A stretch of DNA of 64,000 nucleotides, taken from the NCBI GenBank assembly GCA_031315865.1, contig JALDRJ010000002.1:3570001-3634000 (forward strand), given 5' to 3'. Under the pieces are notes generated by a model. The model made no database searches, was not told where the DNA came from, and saw nothing but the letters and a program-made list of their open reading frames with translations. The translations under genes and the position numbers were made by a program. Position 1 is the first letter of the stretch. Each line of letters starts with the position of its first letter. Shown piece by piece: positions 63,575 through 64,000 of the stretch. Source of the stretch: Nitrospirales bacterium (GTDB lineage: Bacteria; Nitrospirota; Nitrospiria; Nitrospirales; UBA8639).

Positions 63575-64000
63575 TGTCTGCCCAATCAATGTCTAACCGT
63601 ATTCTGGTGATTGCGCCTACACCATTTTTCGCAGACCGTGGTTGTCATGTACGCATCCTGGGAGAGATTCGAGCTCTACAAAAACTGGGCTATGAGGCGC
63701 GGCTATGCACCTATCATTTAGGACGCGATATCCACGGGATTGACACCGTTCGGACCATGAACATCCCTTGGTATCATAAGCTGTCAGCTGGGCCCTCCAT
63801 CCATAAGTTTTATATCGACCTCTTCTTATTGTGGGATGTATGGCGTGTGTGTCGCTCTTTTCGACCGGGCATTCTTCATGCACATTTACACGAAGGAATC
63901 GTGATCGGAAAACTGGTGAGCCTCTGGTACGGCATTCCCATGGTTGCTGATTTACAGGGAAGTTTAACGGAGGAGGTGCTTGATCATAACTTTCTCCCAA
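63574..64000 (+). CDS. Glycosyltransferase family 4, N-terminal fragment
   Basis: The first 142 codons of a gene that leaves the window. It begins MSAQSMSNRILVIAPTPFF, then ADRGCHVRILGEIRALQKLGYE and LHAHLHEGIVIGKL, followed by PMVADLQGS. This is the acceptor-side Rossmann domain of GT4 enzymes (DxG replaced by DRG, and the HxH substrate-contact motif). Donor and acceptor cannot be told because the C-terminal nucleotide-sugar domain is missing. It overlaps glpD by one base. Confidence 0.78.
   Translation, partial: MSAQSMSNRILVIAPTPFFADRGCHVRILGEIRALQKLGYEARLCTYHLGRDIHGIDTVRTMNIPWYHKLSAGPSIHKFYIDLFLLWDVWRVCRSFRPGILHAHLHEGIVIGKLVSLWYGIPMVADLQGSLTEEVLDHNFLP

Overview
The window is one continuous stretch of bacterial chromosome with no insertion sequence, phage gene, CRISPR array or rRNA. 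The cell is Gram-negative in type (several lipobox proteins, a Pal/OmpA-like lipoprotein, TPR lipoproteins). Yet it carries a complete 20S proteasome and Pup-like tagging operon, whose modifier ends in Arg-Thr-Gly-Glu. That combination is known as the UBact system and has been reported from Nitrospirota (Nitrospira, Leptospirillum) and a few other Gram-negative phyla. With a base composition near 50% G+C, I infer a Nitrospira-like member of Nitrospirota. No nitrite oxidoreductase or rRNA gene lies in the window to confirm this.

Layout. 1-267: end of a sugar-nucleotide epimerase/decarboxylase. 280-6950 (minus): mpa/ARC, dop, pup (UBact), prcB, prcA, pafA in one compact operon with overlaps and short gaps. 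7.2-13.2 kb: RRM RNA-binding protein, lipoprotein, tRNA-Leu, Pal-like protein, UDP-sugar epimerase, a ClpS-like adaptor and a Lys/Ser-rich protein. 13.5-22 kb: a large TPR lipoprotein, a dienelactone-hydrolase-like protein lacking its catalytic residues, PutA and two exported proteins of unknown function. 22.3-27.9 kb: SDR, BioD, ThiE, then the aroQ-efp-accB...accC cluster. 28-37 kb: Cas4-like/RNase H-like nuclease, DUF4112 protein, HemW, a ferredoxin-reductase-like flavoprotein, MsrB, oligopeptidase B and ArfB. 37-43 kb: an alternative sigma-70 factor, a two-component system and RpoD. 43.5-53.8 kb: a very regular 22-residue-repeat solenoid protein, a REC-GGDEF-EAL protein, and two pairings of TVP38/TMEM64 membrane proteins with flavin disulfide reductases. 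53.2-56.3 kb: a thioredoxin-like protein, a soluble ZAS anti-sigma, an ECF sigma, a LuxR regulator and YbjQ. 56.4-64 kb: DnaE, AccA, a gene-poor kilobase, glycerol-3-phosphate dehydrogenase and the start of a glycosyltransferase.

How it fits together. The proteasome operon holds every part needed for tagging and degradation: modifier, ligase (PafA), depupylase (Dop), unfoldase (Mpa) and core (PrcA/PrcB). A ClpS-like adaptor, oligopeptidase B, ArfB and MsrB add protein quality control elsewhere. Biotin synthesis (BioD) sits near the biotin-dependent acetyl-CoA carboxylase subunits AccB/AccC, with AccA 33 kb away. Regulation is well represented: two sigma-70 proteins, an ECF sigma with its anti-sigma, an OmpR-type two-component pair, a c-di-GMP enzyme and a LuxR protein. 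The strongest candidate for an unusual system is the UBact-proteasome operon, in particular its Glu-ended modifier and an Mpa without the usual C-terminal docking tail.
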